Part shown: positions 1 through 8,568 of the stretch, in pieces | How the letters are laid out: every line of letters starts with the position of its first letter | How positions within the stretch are numbered: the stretch's first letter is position 1 | Program-made: the position numbers and the translations under genes | Notes under the pieces: generated by a model | Database searches by the model: none | Told to the model about the DNA's origin: nothing | What the model saw: only the letters and a program-made list of their open reading frames with translations | Source of the DNA: Erysipelotrichaceae bacterium | Lineage (GTDB): Bacteria > Bacillota_I > Bacilli_A > Erysipelotrichales > Erysipelotrichaceae | DNA length: 64,000 nucleotides | Assembly (NCBI GenBank): GCA_030531215.1 | Contig: JAUNNY010000003.1 | Span: 41,622 to 105,621 of the forward strand | Direction: 5' to 3'

Positions 1-6
1 TAAACA

Positions 7-1899
7 ATGACGTATATAGTTATTCTCTTGTATTTATTAATAATATCTTCAGGAAGTGTATTTGCGTGTACATATTTTAATAAGAAATATGAAGAAGTAC
101 TTCCTATTTCTTGTTCAGCAATTGTTGTATTTAGCTTTCTATTAGGTATGTGCACTTTGCTAAAGATATCAACAATATTGATTATTGTTATTTCTTTAGC
201 ATTATATGTGCTATCAATAATAAAAATAGTAAAAGAGAAAAATTATAAAGAAGTATTAGGAAGAATATTTACTCCTGGTTTTTTAGTTTACATCGTTTTG
301 GCTTTTGTATTCTTGTTTGCTCTAAAAGGCAAGTTGATGGATAACTTTGATGAGTTTTCTCATTGGGGCGATGTCGTTAGAGCTATGACTAGTATTGATG
401 ATTTCGCATCAAATAAAGCATCACATTCAATCTTTAGAACATATCCTCCAGGTATGTCTTTATTCCAATACTTCTTACAAAAACTTAACACATTATTAAC
501 TGGCGAAGTATTTAGTGAATGGATGTTATATTTTGCTTACTATACTTTTGCGATTTCTTTTATCATTCCTATTTGTAGTAGTTTTTCATATAAGAGAATT
601 ATTGCTCCAGCTACAATGATGGCAGTTATATTTTTGGTTCCATCATGTTTCTATTTGAATGCTTATACTTCAATTTATATTGATCAATTCTTATCATTCT
701 TGTTATGTGGTGGATTGATCCAATTGTTGTGGAATAAGAATCATGATGTTTTCTTTGATATCACTATGTATCTAATTATGTCGATGCTAGTTTTATCAAA
801 AGATGTAGGCTTGTTATTCTCGGCGTTATTAGGGGTTGGCTTTGTTGTAACAAAAGTAATTGATAGTAACGAAAAGATATTATCTAAGAATAATATTATA
901 GTGATTTTAATTACTTTAGTTGCTGTATTTGCACCAAAATTACTATGGAATCTTAATTGTAGTATTAATGACGCGGAAGGATTATTTACTGGTAAGATAG
1001 ATCTTGTCAATTTTATAAAAGTGGTCTTAGGTAGAGATGATACATATAGAACAAAAGTATTTAAAAACTATATTACACACTTTGTTACTGGCGGATATGT
1101 TCCTGGTGGTTTAGGTATTGAGATTAACTATGCATGTTTAACACTTATTACAATTACTGCACTATGTATCATTACTAGGATTGCTATTAGAAAGTGTTTT
1201 GTGAATAAGAAAAATGCTTTTACTGCTGAATTTGTTATGCTTATTTCTTTAATAACTTTTATTTTTGGAATGTGTATAGTTTATATGTATAAATTCTCCG
1301 AAGATGAAGCTTTAGGATTGGCTTCCTTACAGAGATATATAAATATTGTATATTTAGCTTCTTGGTTTTATATCAGTGCAAGCGTGGTCAAAATAGCTGA
1401 TGAAATAATCAATAATGAAAAAATGATTTGTGCAATTTTGGTTTGTTTTATGGCATTATGTGCACCATTAGAACTGATTTTCCCATTCCTAAATAGATCA
1501 TATGTTAGAATGTCTAACGAATTTAGAGAGTCATATAACGACATCATTAACAAGACTCTAAAATATGTTGATGAAGACGATAGAGTATACTTTATATCAC
1601 AAAATAGTGAAGGCACAGACCGTATCGTATATCGCTATGCAATAAGGCCTGCTTATGCTAAAAATGATTTTTGGACATTAGGTGAGTCAAGATATGAAGG
1701 AGACCCATATTCTTTAGATATAAGCGTCAATGAATGGATAGAAGATTTAAAAGAGAACTATGATTATGTAACTATATTCACTTTAAACGATAATTTTTGC
1801 AGAGATTTCTCATCCGCATTTGAAAATGATGATCATATCGCAGAAAACTGCATATACAAAGTTAATAAAGAAACAGGGCTATTGTCACTTTGCGAATAA
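7..1899 (+). CDS. Polytopic membrane protein, probable GT-C-type glycosyltransferase
   Basis: The 630-residue protein has about a dozen hydrophobic segments over residues 1-500 and a soluble C-terminal tail (about 510-630). An acidic/aromatic motif, DNFDEFSHWG (residues 112-121), sits in the first large loop. GT-C glycosyltransferases that use lipid-linked sugars carry an acidic motif in this place, so I infer transfer of a sugar to a cell-surface glycan on the outer face of the membrane. The next genes (LCP ligase, GtrA) also suggest envelope glycopolymer work. The family is not recognised by name. The start at 7 leaves almost no upstream sequence, so an earlier start cannot be excluded. It could instead be an O-antigen ligase-like or purely structural membrane protein. 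Confidence 0.6.
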   Translation: MTYIVILLYLLIISSGSVFACTYFNKKYEEVLPISCSAIVVFSFLLGMCTLLKISTILIIVISLALYVLSIIKIVKEKNYKEVLGRIFTPGFLVYIVLAFVFLFALKGKLMDNFDEFSHWGDVVRAMTSIDDFASNKASHSIFRTYPPGMSLFQYFLQKLNTLLTGEVFSEWMLYFAYYTFAISFIIPICSSFSYKRIIAPATMMAVIFLVPSCFYLNAYTSIYIDQFLSFLLCGGLIQLLWNKNHDVFFDITMYLIMSMLVLSKDVGLLFSALLGVGFVVTKVIDSNEKILSKNNIIVILITLVAVFAPKLLWNLNCSINDAEGLFTGKIDLVNFIKVVLGRDDTYRTKVFKNYITHFVTGGYVPGGLGIEINYACLTLITITALCIITRIAIRKCFVNKKNAFTAEFVMLISLITFIFGMCIVYMYKFSEDEALGLASLQRYINIVYLASWFYISASVVKIADEIINNEKMICAILVCFMALCAPLELIFPFLNRSYVRMSNEFRESYNDIINKTLKYVDEDDRVYFISQNSEGTDRIVYRYAIRPAYAKNDFWTLGESRYEGDPYSLDISVNEWIEDLKENYDYVTIFTLNDNFCRDFSSAFENDDHIAENCIYKVNKETGLLSLCE

Positions 1900-1931
1900 T
1901 ATGTGAAATATATGTGAACAATGTTCATAAA

Positions 1932-1961
1932 TTGGTTTTTAGTTTGATTATTTAGTAAAAT
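1932..1961 (+). promoter_or_regulatory. Putative sigma-A promoter for the LCP operon
   Basis: TTGGTT (1932-1937), an 18-bp spacer and TAAAAT (1956-1961) lie in the only gap between the first gene and the LCP operon. A short dyad, TGAAC-AAT-GTTCA (1915-1927), lies just upstream of the -35 and could be an operator. This is a visual call only. Confidence 0.35.
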
Positions 1962-1993
1962 TGATGTATGGGTAAATATGCCCGGTGGAGTGT

Positions 1994-2710
1994 ATGAAAA
2001 AATTATATAGAAAAATTTATCACTTATTTAAAGATAAGAAAAAACGTTATTTATATTTATTGTTAATTATTTTGCCTTTTTTGATTGCAATTGGTGTTGC
2101 AGGATTTTTTGGCTATAAAAATGTTAAGGCATTATTAAATACAGATAATTCTGTAGAAGAAGTTGCAAACGAATATAAGATTACTAATCCTGAATATCTT
2201 CTTAGAGATAATGCAACACAACTTCAATTAGATTTATTTGCTGAATTAAAGAGTCTATACGAAGGAACAGCTGAAGAATATACTGATACAGATATAGCGA
2301 CTTCAGTATGCAAAAACTTTGTTGCCGATTTCTATACATGGTCAAATAAAGCTGGTCAATATGATGTAGGTGGAATGTACTATGTGTTTGAACCACAAAG
2401 AAAAAACATCTACACACAAGCAAGAGATACTTTCTATAATCATTTAAGTGATTATATTGCTGACTATGGTGCAGAAAACTTATTTGAAGTTGAATCTATA
2501 GTTTCTGCTACTGGAAGTAAATCTGCGGAAGAATATATTTCTATGGATCCAGAAACTGAAGAACAGGCTTCTTGGGATGAAGTATATAACGTTAAAGTTA
2601 CATGGACATATAAAGCAAACGATAAATTCTCACCAAGTAAATATGCTACTAGTATGAGTTTTGTTGTAATAAATAACGAAGGTAGATTCGAGATTGTAGA
2701 GGCACACTAA
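1994..2710 (+). CDS. Membrane-anchored extracytoplasmic protein of unknown function
   Basis: This 238-residue protein has a basic N-terminus (residues 1-19), one strong membrane segment (about 20-42) and a soluble outer domain rich in acidic and aromatic residues. I chose the ATG at 1994 because GGTGGAG lies about four bases before it; an in-frame GTG at 1985 would overlap that site. Its stop overlaps the start of the LCP gene by one base (TAATG), so the two are translationally coupled. I infer a partner of the LCP protein in envelope assembly, but the fold is not recognised. Confidence 0.6.
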   Translation: MKKLYRKIYHLFKDKKKRYLYLLLIILPFLIAIGVAGFFGYKNVKALLNTDNSVEEVANEYKITNPEYLLRDNATQLQLDLFAELKSLYEGTAEEYTDTDIATSVCKNFVADFYTWSNKAGQYDVGGMYYVFEPQRKNIYTQARDTFYNHLSDYIADYGAENLFEVESIVSATGSKSAEEYISMDPETEEQASWDEVYNVKVTWTYKANDKFSPSKYATSMSFVVINNEGRFEIVEAH

Positions 2711-5274
2711 TGTTAGATAGAAGAAAAGAAAGAAGAATTGATTCAAGCGGTGATAGTGCTCTACAACCTAGTGCACATACATCAAATCATCAAAAACCAA
2801 ATAAGAAAAGAAAAATATCAACACAAAATGTAATGTCAATTGTTACGGCTGTTGTTCTTGTTTTAGCTCATGTTGCGATTGGTGTGGGTATTGTTGCAGC
2901 ATCTAGATATTTCGCTTTAACACCTACAATATTCTTATGTGGTGGTATTGTTATCGGCTGTGGTCTAATTATTTTAGACATTATTTTCTTTGTAGGTCAT
3001 AATCACAAAGATTTAGCTTTAAAGATTATTGTTTGTGTATTGTGTTTATGTATTATTGCAGGAAGCACTGTTGGTGTTTACTATCTAAATAAAGTTAACG
3101 AAACAGTTGATGAAGTATTCTATGATGGTGAATCAGAAATATATGAAACAATAAGTGGTGTATTCTTATCAAAGACAGACCACAAAGATTTATCTGAATT
3201 AGAAGGCAAACGTATTGGTATGCTTTCTGAAACGGGTGAAGGTGTTACATCAATCGCTGTTGAAGAACTTGATGCAGCTGGTGTATTTACATATTCAATT
3301 GTTAACTACTTCTCAATACTAGATATGTGTGAAGCTTTGCATAAAGATGAAGTTGATACAATTGCTGTAAATGCTGGTTATAAAGAAATATTAAATTCTG
3401 ATGAAGAAACGAACTATACACATTTAGTTGAAGATACATATGAATTTAATCCATTCCAAAAGGAAGTTTTAGTTGAAACTACTGGTTCAAATAAAGATTT
3501 AGCTAAAGAACCATTTACAGTATTATTGATTGGTTGGTCAAGAGTTGAACTTGGTTCACCTGTTGGTTTAGCAGATACAATAATTCTAGCTTCAGTTAAC
3601 CCATTGACATATACAGTAAACATGATGTCAATCGCAAGAGACTCTTATGTTCCTATTTCTTGCTATGGCGGAACAAAAGATAAGATTAATAGTGGTAGAT
3701 CTACATCAAGAGCCTGCTTCATAGATACCGTTGAAGATTTAGTTGGTGTTGATGTCGACTTCTATATGGAATTTGACTATGACGCTGTTGTTGCTGTAGT
3801 TGATGCGGTAGAAGGTGTTGAAATTTATAATCCAGTAGAATTTACACTTGATGGTGTTACCGTTCCTCAGGGTCAAGTTACTGCTTGGGGTTGGATGGCT
3901 TTACAATTCTGTAGAGAAAGACATGCGTTTGCTGGCGGAGACTTCGCAAGACAAGAGCACCAAAAAGAAGTAATTATGGGTGTTGTTGAAAAGTTATTAA
4001 AGAAGAAAGATATCAACATGTGTATCAAGGCTATGAAAGATGCCGGTGATAAACTATCTACAAATTTAACTTGGACACAATTAACAACATTATTCAATTT
4101 ATTATTAAATACTAAGAACTTTACGGGTATGAAGAATTTCGACCTGTTAGATTTCCAAAATACGAGAATAACTGGTTATTCATCATGGTATTACAACTAT
4201 GGTATGCATTTACCATTATGGATATACAAACTATACGAAGGTTCTTTAGAAGAAAACTTACATCGTATGAATGTTACACTAGGTAACGTTACTAGTGATG
4301 TAGTTCAAGAAGGAAAGATGGAATTTAGTTGTTTCGATGGATATGTAAGAGAAGCTTTATATCACGAAACATTTGATGAAAAGACTGAAGATGAAGAAAT
4401 GCCTGACTTCTATGCGGATTTAGTTGGTATGACTTTAGAAGATGCTCTAGCTTGGGCTGATACTAAGGGCGTAACACTTGAAGTTGAATACATCGAAGAA
4501 GGTTCTGATCAGTACGATGAATCTAAAGATGGTCTAGTAGTTAAACAATCACCTAATTATGGTGCTTTATGTTCTGACTATCCAGTTGGTTATATCACTG
4601 TAATGGGCGGTGGCGTTGTAGAACCTCCATCATTCATTGGCGAACTTGTTGAAAAAGCTAAAGAATGGGCAGAAAGACATAAAGTTGAATTTGAAAAGAT
4701 TGCTGGTAGATATTCTGATGATGAAGATGAAATAGGAAGAATCTACGATCAAGACTTTGATGATGACGATATGATATTAACTGTTTACTACTATGGTGAT
4801 ATTGATGATGCTAGATTTACTATCAAAGTTGCAGCTGATGGTGACGGCGAAGTAAGTGGCGGTGGCGAAGACTTAAAGTATCACGATAAGGTAACCATCA
4901 AAGCTAAAGCTGGTTCAAATAGTACATTTGAAGGTTGGTATGTCGATGGTGACTATGTATCTGGCGATGCCGAGTACACATTCAGGGTTGAAAACGATGC
5001 TAAGTTTGTTGCGGTATTTAAATCAAAACAATGTGATCACGACTGGAGAGAAATAGAAAGAAAAGATGCAACATGTACAAAAGATGGATATGTGACTTAT
5101 AGGTGTAGAAAATGCGGCGAAACATATACAGAAACAATTTCTGCATATGGACATGACTACGAAGTTGTCCATGCTCCAACTTGTGATGAACCATATATAA
5201 CATATAGATGTAAATATGGTGATGATGAATATACTGAAGAATATTATCCTGATGAATGTAATATTCAACAATAA
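2710..5274 (+). CDS. Multidomain LytR-CpsA-Psr (LCP) family protein
   Basis: LCP enzymes move glycopolymers from undecaprenyl pyrophosphate to peptidoglycan outside the membrane. The 854-residue chain has a basic cytoplasmic tail (1-40), three membrane segments (about 42-126), an intervening domain that looks like a small substrate-binding fold (about 155-250), and the LCP domain (about 268-435) with NMMSIARDSYVP and the Arg-rich FCRERH...FARQEHQ stretch typical of the catalytic pocket. Two PASTA-like segments follow (about 565-635 and 636-695), then an InlB-type repeat (about 700-772, GWYVDG) and a Cys/His-rich tail (775-850) with a CRKCG knuckle. This is much longer than the usual 300-450 residues. 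The added outer modules suggest binding to wall or lipid II. A hairpin follows the stop. Confidence 0.9.
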   Translation: MLDRRKERRIDSSGDSALQPSAHTSNHQKPNKKRKISTQNVMSIVTAVVLVLAHVAIGVGIVAASRYFALTPTIFLCGGIVIGCGLIILDIIFFVGHNHKDLALKIIVCVLCLCIIAGSTVGVYYLNKVNETVDEVFYDGESEIYETISGVFLSKTDHKDLSELEGKRIGMLSETGEGVTSIAVEELDAAGVFTYSIVNYFSILDMCEALHKDEVDTIAVNAGYKEILNSDEETNYTHLVEDTYEFNPFQKEVLVETTGSNKDLAKEPFTVLLIGWSRVELGSPVGLADTIILASVNPLTYTVNMMSIARDSYVPISCYGGTKDKINSGRSTSRACFIDTVEDLVGVDVDFYMEFDYDAVVAVVDAVEGVEIYNPVEFTLDGVTVPQGQVTAWGWMALQFCRERHAFAGGDFARQEHQKEVIMGVVEKLLKKKDINMCIKAMKDAGDKLSTNLTWTQLTTLFNLLLNTKNFTGMKNFDLLDFQNTRITGYSSWYYNYGMHLPLWIYKLYEGSLEENLHRMNVTLGNVTSDVVQEGKMEFSCFDGYVREALYHETFDEKTEDEEMPDFYADLVGMTLEDALAWADTKGVTLEVEYIEEGSDQYDESKDGLVVKQSPNYGALCSDYPVGYITVMGGGVVEPPSFIGELVEKAKEWAERHKVEFEKIAGRYSDDEDEIGRIYDQDFDDDDMILTVYYYGDIDDARFTIKVAADGDGEVSGGGEDLKYHDKVTIKAKAGSNSTFEGWYVDGDYVSGDAEYTFRVENDAKFVAVFKSKQCDHDWREIERKDATCTKDGYVTYRCRKCGETYTETISAYGHDYEVVHAPTCDEPYITYRCKYGDDEYTEEYYPDECNIQQ

Positions 5275-5282
5275 AGGAGATT

Positions 5283-5309
5283 AGCTAGTTAGTTATCTAA
5301 CTAGCTTTT
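5283..5309 (+). terminator. Hairpin after the LCP gene
   Basis: A perfect 10-bp inverted repeat, AGCTAGTTAG (5283-5292) and CTAACTAGCT (5297-5306), with a TTAT loop is followed by a short T run. It probably ends or attenuates the LCP transcript. The T tract is short, so some readthrough into the GtrA gene is likely. Confidence 0.65.
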
Positions 5310-5312
5310 AAT
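5307..5312 (+). promoter_or_regulatory. Candidate -10 box, six bases before a start codon
   Basis: TTTAAT is followed by six bases and the ATG at 5319, with no Shine-Dalgarno sequence. The geometry matches the TATAAT-N6-ATG arrangement at dnaX, divIC and two other genes. If it is used, the mRNA would be leaderless. Confidence 0.35.
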
Positions 5313-5318
5313 GTAGAT

Positions 5319-5765
5319 ATGAAAACTTATAGAGATATATTTGACCCATGTTTTGATTGGCCAATAATCAAAATATTCAAACCATTATACTTTAAATTCA
5401 AGAATGAATTATTATATTTATTCTGGGGTTTTGTTAATACTGTAATTAGTTATGTATTCTTTTTCTTATTTCAGTATGTTTTTAAATTTGATCCATTAAT
5501 TGTAACAGTACTTGTATGGCTGGTTGGTGTATTTTCTGGATATTTCTTATATGCAATATTCGTCTTTGAAGAACACAACACTAGCGTTAAAGAAGAATTA
5601 ATCAAGTTTGCATCTGGTAGAGTATTTTCTTTGGTAGTAGCTGAAACTATAACACTTGTAATGGTTAAGTTATTAGGAATAAGTGCATTGATAACTAAGA
5701 TTACTAGCGATGTAGTAACGGTTATATTAAATTATTTAATTAGTAAATTTATTGTCTTCAAGTAA
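5319..5765 (+). CDS. GtrA-family membrane protein
   Basis: The 148-residue protein has four membrane segments and ends with a short positive tail, the size and layout of GtrA family proteins. These help move or use polyprenyl-phosphate-linked sugars in cell-surface glycosylation. The FWGFVNTVISYVFFF stretch near residue 30 and NYLISKFIVFK at the end fit the family. It lies 45 bp after the LCP gene, beyond a terminator-like hairpin, and there is no Shine-Dalgarno site before the ATG. I infer a role in the same envelope polysaccharide pathway as the genes upstream. Confidence 0.8.
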   Translation: MKTYRDIFDPCFDWPIIKIFKPLYFKFKNELLYLFWGFVNTVISYVFFFLFQYVFKFDPLIVTVLVWLVGVFSGYFLYAIFVFEEHNTSVKEELIKFASGRVFSLVVAETITLVMVKLLGISALITKITSDVVTVILNYLISKFIVFK

Positions 5766-5794
5766 TTGATTTTTATAATAGAATGTGGTGTAAT
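5766..5794 (+). promoter_or_regulatory. Putative promoter of rpmG-secE-nusG
   Basis: TTGATT (5766-5771), a 17-bp spacer and TGTAAT (5789-5794) precede the ribosomal/secretion operon. A hairpin with a T run follows in the leader (5800-5823). Confidence 0.4.
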
Positions 5795-5799
5795 ATAAG

Positions 5800-5823
5800 A
5801 GGTTATCAAGCAGATAACTTTTT
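5800..5823 (+). terminator. Leader hairpin before rpmG, possible attenuator
   Basis: AGGTTATC (5800-5807) can pair with GATAACTT (5813-5820, one G-U pair) over an AAGCA loop and is followed by T residues. It lies between the putative promoter and the rpmG ribosome binding site (GGAGG), where it could act as an intrinsic attenuator. No partner antiterminator is obvious. Confidence 0.4.
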
Positions 5824-5844
5824 ATTTACAAAAGTGGAGGAATT

Positions 5845-5997
5845 ATGAAAGATAAAAAGAAAATAATTCTTACATGTAGTGAATGTTTATCAAGAAACTA
5901 TGTAACAAACAAACCAAGCTCAACTACTTCAAGAGTAGAATTAATGAAGTATTGTCCAAAGTGTAACAAACATACGTTACACAAAGAAACAAAATAG
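5845..5997 (+). CDS. rpmG: 50S ribosomal protein L33
   Basis: This 50-residue gene begins [14 protein letters not shown]. It has two CxxC pairs (TCSEC and YCPKC), the zinc-binding form of L33 in the large ribosomal subunit. The spacing of the Cys pairs and the conserved NYVTNKP and LMKYCPKC stretches settle the identity. GGAGG lies about five bases before the ATG. It is followed by secE (12 bp gap) and nusG, a very common Bacillota order. Zinc-binding L33 is often replaced by a zinc-free paralogue under zinc limitation; no such copy is in this window. Confidence 0.95.
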   Translation: MKDKKKIILTCSECLSRNYVTNKPSSTTSRVELMKYCPKCNKHTLHKETK

Positions 5998-6009
5998 GAG
6001 GAACAAAAT

Positions 6010-6189
6010 ATGAAATGGTTTAGTGTTAGCGCAATTACTAAAGAAATTTCAAAGATTAGATGGCCTAAGAAAGGTGATCTAGCATCTAGTTCAGTACAAG
6101 TAATTATCTTTACTGCATTCTTTGGTTTATTCTTTGTATTATGTCAATTCTTAATTTCTGTATTATTAAAAGGTTTAGGAGTAATGTAA
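6010..6189 (+). CDS. secE: Preprotein translocase subunit SecE
   Basis: SecE is the small clamp of the SecYEG translocon. This 59-residue protein has the amphipathic start with EISKIRWPKKGDL, the conserved K-WP motif that lies along the membrane surface, followed by one membrane segment (about residues 28-55). The length is normal for the single-span SecE of Gram-positive bacteria. A GGAGG site precedes the ATG at 6010. It is one base away from nusG and clearly in the same operon. Confidence 0.95.
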   Translation: MKWFSVSAITKEISKIRWPKKGDLASSSVQVIIFTAFFGLFFVLCQFLISVLLKGLGVM

Positions 6190-6190
6190 T

Positions 6191-6736
6191 ATGGAAGAAC
6201 AGAAACAATGGTATGTTGTTAATACATACGCTGGACATGAAAACAGAGTAAAAGACAATCTAGAAAAAAGACTAGAAACAATGGGTATCTCAGACAACCT
6301 ATTTAGAATTGTGGTTGCTGAAGAAACACAAATTGAAGTTAAGAATGAAAAATCAAAAGAAGTAGTTAAGAATATATTCCCAGGTTATTTATTTGTTGAA
6401 ATGATTATGACAGATGAAGCTTGGTATGTTGTAAGAAATACTCCAGGTGTTACTGGATTTATCGGTTCATCAGGTGGTGGTGCAAAACCATTCCCAGTTA
6501 AACAAGATGAGATGGAAAAGATCTTAAGAAGAATTGGTCAATCTGATAAATCAATCGAAGTTGACTTCGCAGTTGGTGATAACGTTAAGATTTTATCTGG
6601 TCCATTCTCTGGTATGGAAGGTAAAGTTGAATCTATGAATGATGAAACTCAAACTGCTTCTGTACTAATCATCTTCTTTGGAAGAGAAACACCTACAGAT
6701 ATTAATTATGTTGATTTAGCTAAAGCTGATTATTAA
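6191..6736 (+). CDS. nusG: Transcription termination/antitermination factor NusG
   Basis: NusG binds RNA polymerase and couples it with Rho or the ribosome. The 181-residue protein has the NGN domain (about 1-115) beginning QWYVVNTYAGHE, and a KOW domain (about 125-175) with FAVGDNVKILSGPFSGMEG. Length and domain order are normal. It follows secE after one base. The next gene starts 19 bp downstream and may share the transcript up to the terminator at 7388. Confidence 0.97.
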   Translation: MEEQKQWYVVNTYAGHENRVKDNLEKRLETMGISDNLFRIVVAEETQIEVKNEKSKEVVKNIFPGYLFVEMIMTDEAWYVVRNTPGVTGFIGSSGGGAKPFPVKQDEMEKILRRIGQSDKSIEVDFAVGDNVKILSGPFSGMEGKVESMNDETQTASVLIIFFGRETPTDINYVDLAKADY

Positions 6737-6755
6737 TTCAAGGAGAAAAATTAAA

Positions 6756-7325
6756 ATGGAAAAAATTATTGTTGAATCAAGCGCTAGACACATTCATTTA
6801 ACTCAAGAACAAATTGAACAATTATATGGCCCTGGTTACCAATTAACTGTTAAGAAAGAACTAAGCCAACCTGGACAATTCGTATCAAATGAAAGAGTTG
6901 TTGTTAAAGGCACAAAAGGCGAATTAAAGTTCTCTATTTTAGGTCCTGCTAGAAGTGCAGCTCAAGTTGAACTATCATTAACAGATGCTAGAACAATCGG
7001 TGTAGATGCAACTATTAGAGAATCTGGTCACATTGAAGGTACTTCAGGTGCTCATATTGTTGGACCATGTGGTGAAATTGATATTCCATGTGGCGTTATC
7101 GCAGCCAAGAGACATATCCATATGACACCAAAAGATGCAGAAAACTATGGTGTTAGCAATGGTGATATCGTCAGTGTTAAAGTTGAAACTGATGGTAGAT
7201 CACTAATCTTCGGTGATACTGTTATCAGAGTTAGAGAAGACTTTGCACTTGCAATGCATGTTGATACTGATGAATCAAATGCTGCAGGTATGACTGGTTC
7301 AGTATTAGGCGAAATCATTAAATAG
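6756..7325 (+). CDS. pduL: PduL-type phosphate acyltransferase
   Basis: PduL exchanges acyl-CoA and acyl-phosphate (acetyl or propanoyl) and replaces Pta in many anaerobes. The 189-residue protein has both zinc/His signatures, SARHIHLT near the start and AKRHIHMTP (about residues 116-124), in two beta-barrel halves. It lacks a long N-terminal extension that would serve as a microcompartment targeting peptide, and no shell genes are nearby, so it is most likely a free phosphotransacetylase working with an acetate kinase encoded elsewhere. AAGGAG precedes the start. It sits directly after nusG and before a strong terminator. Confidence 0.9.
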   Translation: MEKIIVESSARHIHLTQEQIEQLYGPGYQLTVKKELSQPGQFVSNERVVVKGTKGELKFSILGPARSAAQVELSLTDARTIGVDATIRESGHIEGTSGAHIVGPCGEIDIPCGVIAAKRHIHMTPKDAENYGVSNGDIVSVKVETDGRSLIFGDTVIRVREDFALAMHVDTDESNAAGMTGSVLGEIIK

Positions 7326-7387
7326 TATTTATAAAAACAAGGTATTTCATTGACACCATTTATAATAAAGTGGATAAATGACCATTT

Positions 7388-7415
7388 AGGCTATCGAGTA
7401 ATCGATAGCCTTTTT
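7388..7415 (+). terminator. Rho-independent terminator after pduL
   Basis: AGGCTATCGA (7388-7397), loop GTAA and TCGATAGCCT (7402-7411) form a perfect 10-bp stem followed by a run of T. It closes the rpmG-secE-nusG-pduL transcript. Confidence 0.9.
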
Positions 7416-7424
7416 AAGATCTCT

Positions 7425-7475
7425 TTTTATTTGGCGAAATAATATATAATTATAATAAAGAATCGCCAAATAAAA
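7425..7475. promoter_or_regulatory. 13-bp inverted repeat around the promoter of the AlbA_2 gene
   Basis: TTTTATTTGGCGA (7425-7437) and its exact reverse complement TCGCCAAATAAAA (7463-7475) are 25 bp apart. The spacer holds overlapping TATAAT sequences (7445-7450 and 7451-7456), and the second arm runs up to the ribosome binding site. The layout is that of a paired operator for a repressor, probably the product of the next gene. Confidence 0.6.
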
Positions 7476-7488
7476 GGAGACGACAATT

Positions 7489-8568
7489 ATGTACAAAGAA
7501 AATTATAAAGAAGAATTAAAAAGACAAATGATTGATGAAATAAAAAAAGAAATTGTTGCATTTCTTAATAGCGAAGGCGGCATAATTTATGTTGGAGTAA
7601 ACGATAATGGTACAATAAACGATGACTTTTTGAACGAAGATCAAGATTTAATCCAATTAAAATTGGAAGGGTGGATTCAAGATGCATTTTATCCACTTCC
7701 TTCAAATTTAATACGTGGTAATTTTAAAAAAGATGGTGTATATGCTATAGAAGTTAAAGAGGGTAATAAAAAACCTTATTATTTAAGAGAAAAGGGGCCT
7801 AAACCAAGCGGTGTATATAAAAGAGTAGGAGCTAGTATTAGAAAATGTAACGATGATGAAATACTAGCTATGATAATGGATTCAAATCATTATGATTTTG
7901 AAAGCGATGTTTCAGAAAACCAAGATTTAACATTTAAATATTTTAATAGAATATGTAGCGAAAACAATATAGTTTTGAGTAAAAAACAAATGACTATAAT
8001 GGGAATTATTAATTCGAATGGAGCCTACACAAACATTGGATTATTAATGTCAGACCAATCGCCTATAGAAGTCAAGTTTGCTGTATATGATAATAAAATG
8101 AATTTCAAAATCAAAAAAACTTTTAATGGTTCTTTACTAAAAATTATTGAAGATGTACAAGATACAGCAGAGAGAATGAATGACACCTCTGCTGTTATCG
8201 ATACAAACAATTGGCAAAGAACTGAGACAAAATCATATCCAGGTAAATCTTTAAGAGAAATTATCTTAAATGCGTTTTGTCACTCAAATTATTTTATTAG
8301 ATCAAATATAAAGATTGAATTTTTTGAAGATAAAGTAAAAGTAACAAGTCCAGGCGGATTGTTTAAATCTTCAATAGAAGATATGTTGAAGGGCGTTCAA
8401 ACTTATCGAAACTTAAAACTCGTTCATATTCTTGATAAGATGAAATACATAGAAAACTTCGGCACAGGTATTCCAAGAACACTTGAAGCTTATGAAAACA
8501 GCGATAGACAACCAGAATTCTATAATAGCGAAAATTTTTATCGTTTACTTACCAAATTTAAATTATAA
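7489..8568 (+). CDS. AlbA_2 (Schlafen-type)/HATPase_c_4 regulator, frameshifted at its 3' end
   Basis: The frame encodes 359 residues: an AlbA_2 (divergent AAA_4/Schlafen-like) nucleic-acid-binding domain (about 15-125, with EIVAFLNSEGGIIYVGV) and a GHKL-like HATPase_c_4 domain (about 240-350, with REIILNAFCHSNY, SPGGLF and ENFGTGIPR). Such proteins are usually annotated as putative transcriptional regulators or RecG-like proteins. This frame ends early at TKFKL, but the next frame continues with the expected LPNLNYKEE linker and a winged-helix domain (to 8803). One extra T in the run at 8535-8539 explains the break. It may be a real pseudogene, a phase-variable run or a sequencing error. The inverted-repeat operator upstream suggests autoregulation. 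Confidence 0.75.
   Translation: MYKENYKEELKRQMIDEIKKEIVAFLNSEGGIIYVGVNDNGTINDDFLNEDQDLIQLKLEGWIQDAFYPLPSNLIRGNFKKDGVYAIEVKEGNKKPYYLREKGPKPSGVYKRVGASIRKCNDDEILAMIMDSNHYDFESDVSENQDLTFKYFNRICSENNIVLSKKQMTIMGIINSNGAYTNIGLLMSDQSPIEVKFAVYDNKMNFKIKKTFNGSLLKIIEDVQDTAERMNDTSAVIDTNNWQRTETKSYPGKSLREIILNAFCHSNYFIRSNIKIEFFEDKVKVTSPGGLFKSSIEDMLKGVQTYRNLKLVHILDKMKYIENFGTGIPRTLEAYENSDRQPEFYNSENFYRLLTKFKL

Noticed and set aside
8531..8540. Programmed -1 frameshift at A-AAT-TTT in the AlbA_2 gene
   Set aside because: The heptamer looks slippery, but the continuing domain is in the +1 frame; a -1 slip would reach the wrong frame.
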